This document shows positions 60,701 through 64,000 of a stretch of DNA of 64,000 nt, in pieces. Position 1 is the first letter of the stretch. Every line of letters begins with the position of its first letter. The DNA is taken from positions 637,510 to 701,509 of the forward strand of contig SSNP01000147.1 of the NCBI GenBank assembly GCA_006937955.1, written 5' to 3'. Under the pieces are notes generated by a model. It did no database searches. It was not told where the DNA came from and worked only from the letters and a program-made list of their open reading frames with translations. The translations under genes and the position numbers were made by a program. Source of the DNA: Pachypanchax playfairii. Lineage: Eukaryota; Chordata; Actinopteri; Cyprinodontiformes; Aplocheilidae.

Positions 60701-62125
60701 GATAGAAAAGAGACATATCAGAGGGAAAAGTGCAAAAGAGAGGACAGCTAAACGAGAGCAGGCTTTTCATGGTCAAAGAAAAAGCTGCCAGCCTCGCCTC
60801 AGGTTGTGCAACATTACAGTGCCACCAGACCTGGACCTGGGTCGCACCCCAGAGCTTACCAATAGGGTGGTCTTTGCTCACACCACTGAGGCCTTCGAAG
60901 AAGACATTGAAGAGCTAGACTGTCATATTGTGCCTTATGATGAAGACTCAGATTCAGACTCAGACAGCGAGCATATATACGTGGAAGTTGGGTTTGACTC
61001 AGAAGGGGAGAACTTCGTGACCCTTGATCGAAAAACTATTGTCACACGATCACGATCCTATTCAGGAAAGATTTCAGGTTATGTCCCAGAGACTGTACCA
61101 GAGGAAACAGGGACAGAATACCAAACTCATGACTACTGCACTGTAGATGTGGATAAGAATGATGATCCTTTGAGTCACTCACAGCAGCCAGGAGTCAATA
61201 ATATGACTCCATCTATGAAGAATCGTCACTTTTTGCTAGATTCTAGGTCTGGAGAAGGTCCAGAATCCTTGAGCATCCTGACAGGGAATGACCAGAGGCT
61301 TAAAAATGAGATCAGGATAAAGAGGAAGGATGACACCCTTTCACTTCCATGTGTTATTACTTCTTCTGGCAGCTTTTCCCAGCGTAGTCATCAGTCATCC
61401 AGTGGTGTTTCTACACCCACTTCCTTAGTGGACATACCCCCACCTTTTGAGCTAGTACCCATCACCAAGAGACCAGTTGCCAAGAGTTCCCCATCTCTCC
61501 TGATCCAGCATGAACCCACTGAATTACCTAAGAAGAAAAAGTCTTCATTCAAGCGCTTCCTTGCACTGAAATTCAAGAAGAAGACAGAGTCAAAGGGTTT
61601 CAGTGACGGAAGTGTCCGCTCTTCACGGTCTTCCTCTGAGTCCAGCCATCATGGTGCAAGAGTCATAGAGTTTGATCGTATAAGCACTGGCAGCTCTTCA
61701 CAGCTCCAGTCCCGTGTGGTGAACCCCAAGCAGCTTCCATCAGACCTACCATCCTCCTTTGTTCTCTACAAAGACCGGCATAGAAGGAAAGGTAACCCAA
61801 TAGCTGACGGCAGGAGCGTCTCCAGAGTAGAGTCCTTTGAGGATCGCTCTCGTCGCTCTGTCATGCCTTTACCTTTGACCAAACCTCGCTCCATCTCCTT
61901 CCCCAGTGCAGATACCTCAGACTATGAAAACATCCCAGCCATGAATTCAGACTATGAGAACATCCAGATTCCAGGAAGACCAGTCAGATCTCATACTGTA
62001 ACAGAGTTCTTTGAGAATCCAACTCGCACAACAATAGCCTGCAACGAGAATGATGGTTATGTGGATATGAACAGTTTCTCTGGGATAGACAATAAGATAT
62101 CAACATCAAAAGCTGACAATGAAAG
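57729..62125 (+). CDS. fgd5: FGD5 (FYVE, RhoGEF and PH domain protein 5), N-terminal part, first two exons
   Basis: FGD5 is a Cdc42 guanine-nucleotide exchange factor, mainly endothelial, involved in vessel growth and VEGF signalling. Join 57729-57738 and 59356-62125 gives 926 codons and stays open: MNT then DFQNPLQVPRP. The giant second exon is typical of the gene. Matching blocks: GPKPHVAPKP near the N-terminus (human, from memory, GPKPPIAPKP), SGKISGYVPETVPEETG, SDYENIPAMNSDYENIQIP and ENDGYVDM. The region is acidic and serine-rich, with a polybasic patch (KKKKSSFKRFLALKFKKK, about residues 726-743) and tyrosine motifs near 857-875. It ends in phase 2 at donor GTAAGT (62126). The DH, PH and FYVE domains are off the right edge. 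The start is uncertain: M at 59430 (MPKSSSSTHGPKP) is also plausible. A teleost a/b paralogue cannot be told apart here. Confidence 0.92.
57739..59355 (+). other. fgd5: fgd5 intron 1
   Basis: AT-rich intron bounded by donor GTTGGT and acceptor TTCTTATACAG. A 145-codon frame at 58219-58656 has no family features. I see no repeat that I can name. Confidence 0.5.
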
Positions 62126-63280
62126 GTAAGTTAAAAGTATTTTTTTTTCTAGTAAACCCAGAACATTACCTTACCGTAAACTGTAGTGATATCTTCTTAT
62201 GTTTCAACTTGCCTTGCTTTTGACTCCAGTCCCTTTTAGTTTGAAGTTCTGTACCTTGTATCCCATGCTAGATTGTGTACTCTCATGATGGAGTGTCTTG
62301 TAGATGCCAAATTAAATTTGCCTTTTTGATGGCTATAAGATCTGGAATTACTTAGAACTAACATATCTGAAGGCTCCAGAGCTAATTTTAGCTCAATTTA
62401 AAAAAACAAAACAATAACTACTTTGTAAAAATTTAAATTAGCTAAACATTGTAAAGTAATATTGATCCATGCTCTCAGGTCAGTAACCTTTGGGCATAAA
62501 TGTACTAACCATTATCAGTTATTGTATGAATAGTGTGTCTAAAATTCTGAATGGACCTGAAAAATTATTTAAAGGTCTATTTTGTCAGTTACAGAAGAGG
62601 TGAAAATATTTTCTATGAAATCAATAGATGAACACCTCTGTACTCTTGAGTGCAGTCCAGACCCTTGTACAGCTGCAGATACTCTCATACTATATCTCAG
62701 GTGAGCAAACATCACCTGCATGAGTACAATCGAGTCCCTCTGATTGGAAAGTGTTGCTTGTGAGAAATGAGCAGCTTGTTTTGTCAGGCTTCACTGGCCT
62801 GGAGAAGATGGACAGTGCTTATGGGAGAACTTACTTCTGGTTTTGATTTGGATTTAGAGGTCACATCTGGTGCTGCTGCTTCCTATGCACGTATGGGGTA
62901 ATAGAACAGGTAATGGCATAGAGGTAGCTCACTGACTGCAGCTTGTACACATTAGAGAAAGTCATTATGGATGCAATTAAAAGTGATGAAATGGGTGAGG
63001 GGCTTCTTTCACACATTGAAGTGAAGGAGGATAAAAGAAAACGTGAGAGCATCAGCAGAGGGGAAGTGTTAATAGAAAGGAGGAGATCAATAGAAAAAAC
63101 TGGGTTTGTAATGATAAAGTAGGAGGGTGTAGCTCATCTTGTATGAACAAGAAAAAGAAAACAAAAGCAGTTCTGGTGTAATTGCTCTCCGAGTACCTGA
63201 CACTGATCTTTAGGAGGGCTTTTATTAAAGTAGAGCTCTCCTGAGTGCTTCTCATTCACTAGACTCTTAAGGGTCTGCAG
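62126..63280 (+). other. fgd5: fgd5 intron 2, left part
   Basis: Begins with the strong donor GTAAGT. No further FGD5 exon is seen before the window ends; no frame shows DH-domain sequence. The LINE remnant at 63281 lies in the same intron. Confidence 0.5.
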
Positions 63281-63960
63281 GATTCAAGATTCTTTATTTG
63301 TTACGTGCATTGTTATACAACACATAGTGAAATGTATCCTGAACCGCTCCTACTTTGTGCAAATGACAAAGGAAACAAGAGAAATAGTCTATAAAAAATA
63401 GAAACAATGAAAAATATTTATTTAAAAAATGTGCAAAATAGTACAAAATGTAAACATAATAATAATAAACACTGATTTGCACGAGTGTATATGCAACAGG
63501 ATAAAACATGTTGTGCAAGTAATACTTATAGTCCAGACTAAAATGTAGTGTGCAGTGTCAGCTCAGCAGTGTATAAGTGAACTGATACCAGCCCTATGAA
63601 CGGGAGAGTGGCACATCCTGGTTGAGGAGTCAAATCACCTGTGGATAAAAACTCCTCCTGAGTCTCTCCGTTTTGGCCATAATGGCCCGGAACCTTCTGC
63701 CTGAATGCAGAAGTTTGAACAGTCCGTTATCAGGGTGTATAGTCCAAGCTGCCCTGGTCTTACATCTCCTGGTGTAGATGTCCTGCATGGAGGGGAGAGC
63801 TGACCTTTCTGGATCACTCTCTGGAGGGCTTTCCTGTCCTGTAGGATTTACGGCAGCATGTGATGGAGTGAGGAGATACCACAATGAGACGGTACAAAAT
63901 TATCCCAGTCTGTGCCACAGCTTCAGTCATTCCTGAACACAATCTTTCCCTCAATCCTAA
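63281..63960 (-). mobile_element. 3' end of a LINE in fgd5 intron 2
   Basis: On the minus strand the frame at 63630-63884 contains LPSMQDIYTRRCKTRAAW, then LLHSGRRFRAI and RLRRSFYPQ. These are C-terminal motifs of a fish LINE polymerase (IYTRRCxTRAA, LLPSGRRYR, FFPQA in other copies, from memory). The 3'UTR follows and ends at 63281 with ACAAATAAAGAATCTTGAAT. The 5' part is missing or beyond the edge. The orientation is opposite to fgd5. Confidence 0.75.
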
Positions 63961-64000
63961 TAAAAGAGTTGTCTTTGTAGTTATTTTATGACACACCTCT

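Overview
This window looks like vertebrate, specifically teleost fish, nuclear DNA. Genes are split into many short exons with GT-AG introns. The background is AT-rich and full of (CA)n microsatellites. It carries Tc1/mariner, hAT, LINE and tRNA-SINE remnants of types common in fish. The proteins read as vertebrate orthologues. I cannot name the species. Two assembly defects are visible: a 110-base run of N at 52026-52135 and a single N at 33547.

Left third (1-21.5 kb): three genes lie head to tail on the minus strand. They are the first coding exon of eogt (rest beyond the left edge), a complete 17-exon tmf1 (3789-15268, 1148 aa) and a complete 17-exon uba3 (16540-21523, 468 aa). The order EOGT-TMF1-UBA3 on one strand is the same as I remember for human 3p14.1, which supports orthology. 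The three act in different places: EOGT glycosylates EGF repeats in the ER, TMF1 is a Golgi coiled-coil tether, and UBA3 is the catalytic half of the NEDD8 E1. I infer no shared pathway. The tmf1 introns hold a tRNA-Arg(ACG) gene, a hAT remnant that still encodes part of a BED zinc finger, a second hAT-like MITE, and one copy of a repeated ~550-650 bp MITE.

Middle (21.5-57.4 kb): a gene-poor stretch of about 36 kb in which I find no convincing protein-coding gene. It contains a dead Tc1 transposase, a possible second dead Tc1-like element, a perfect-stem hairpin of pre-miRNA size, and a ~5.2 kb segment present twice in tandem (28.3-33.5 and 33.5-38.7 kb) with the single N at the junction. It also holds more copies of the same MITE (one with a SINE nested inside it), a mariner-like element with a truncated transposase, G-rich tracts and simple repeats.

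Right end (57.4-64 kb): fgd5 begins on the plus strand. A small first exon carries several upstream ATGs, and a giant second exon (59356-62125) encodes the long acidic and serine-rich N-terminal region of this Cdc42 exchange factor. Its DH, PH and FYVE exons lie beyond the right edge. A LINE remnant sits in the next intron.

No CRISPR, operon or prokaryote-type system is present. The most interesting points are the clustered MITE family with TTAA at its ends, the tandem duplication that may be an assembly artefact, the hairpin at 25.3 kb, and the overlapping upstream ORF of fgd5. All exon coordinates are manual calls from reading frame, splice dinucleotides and remembered family sequence; none is supported by transcripts here.
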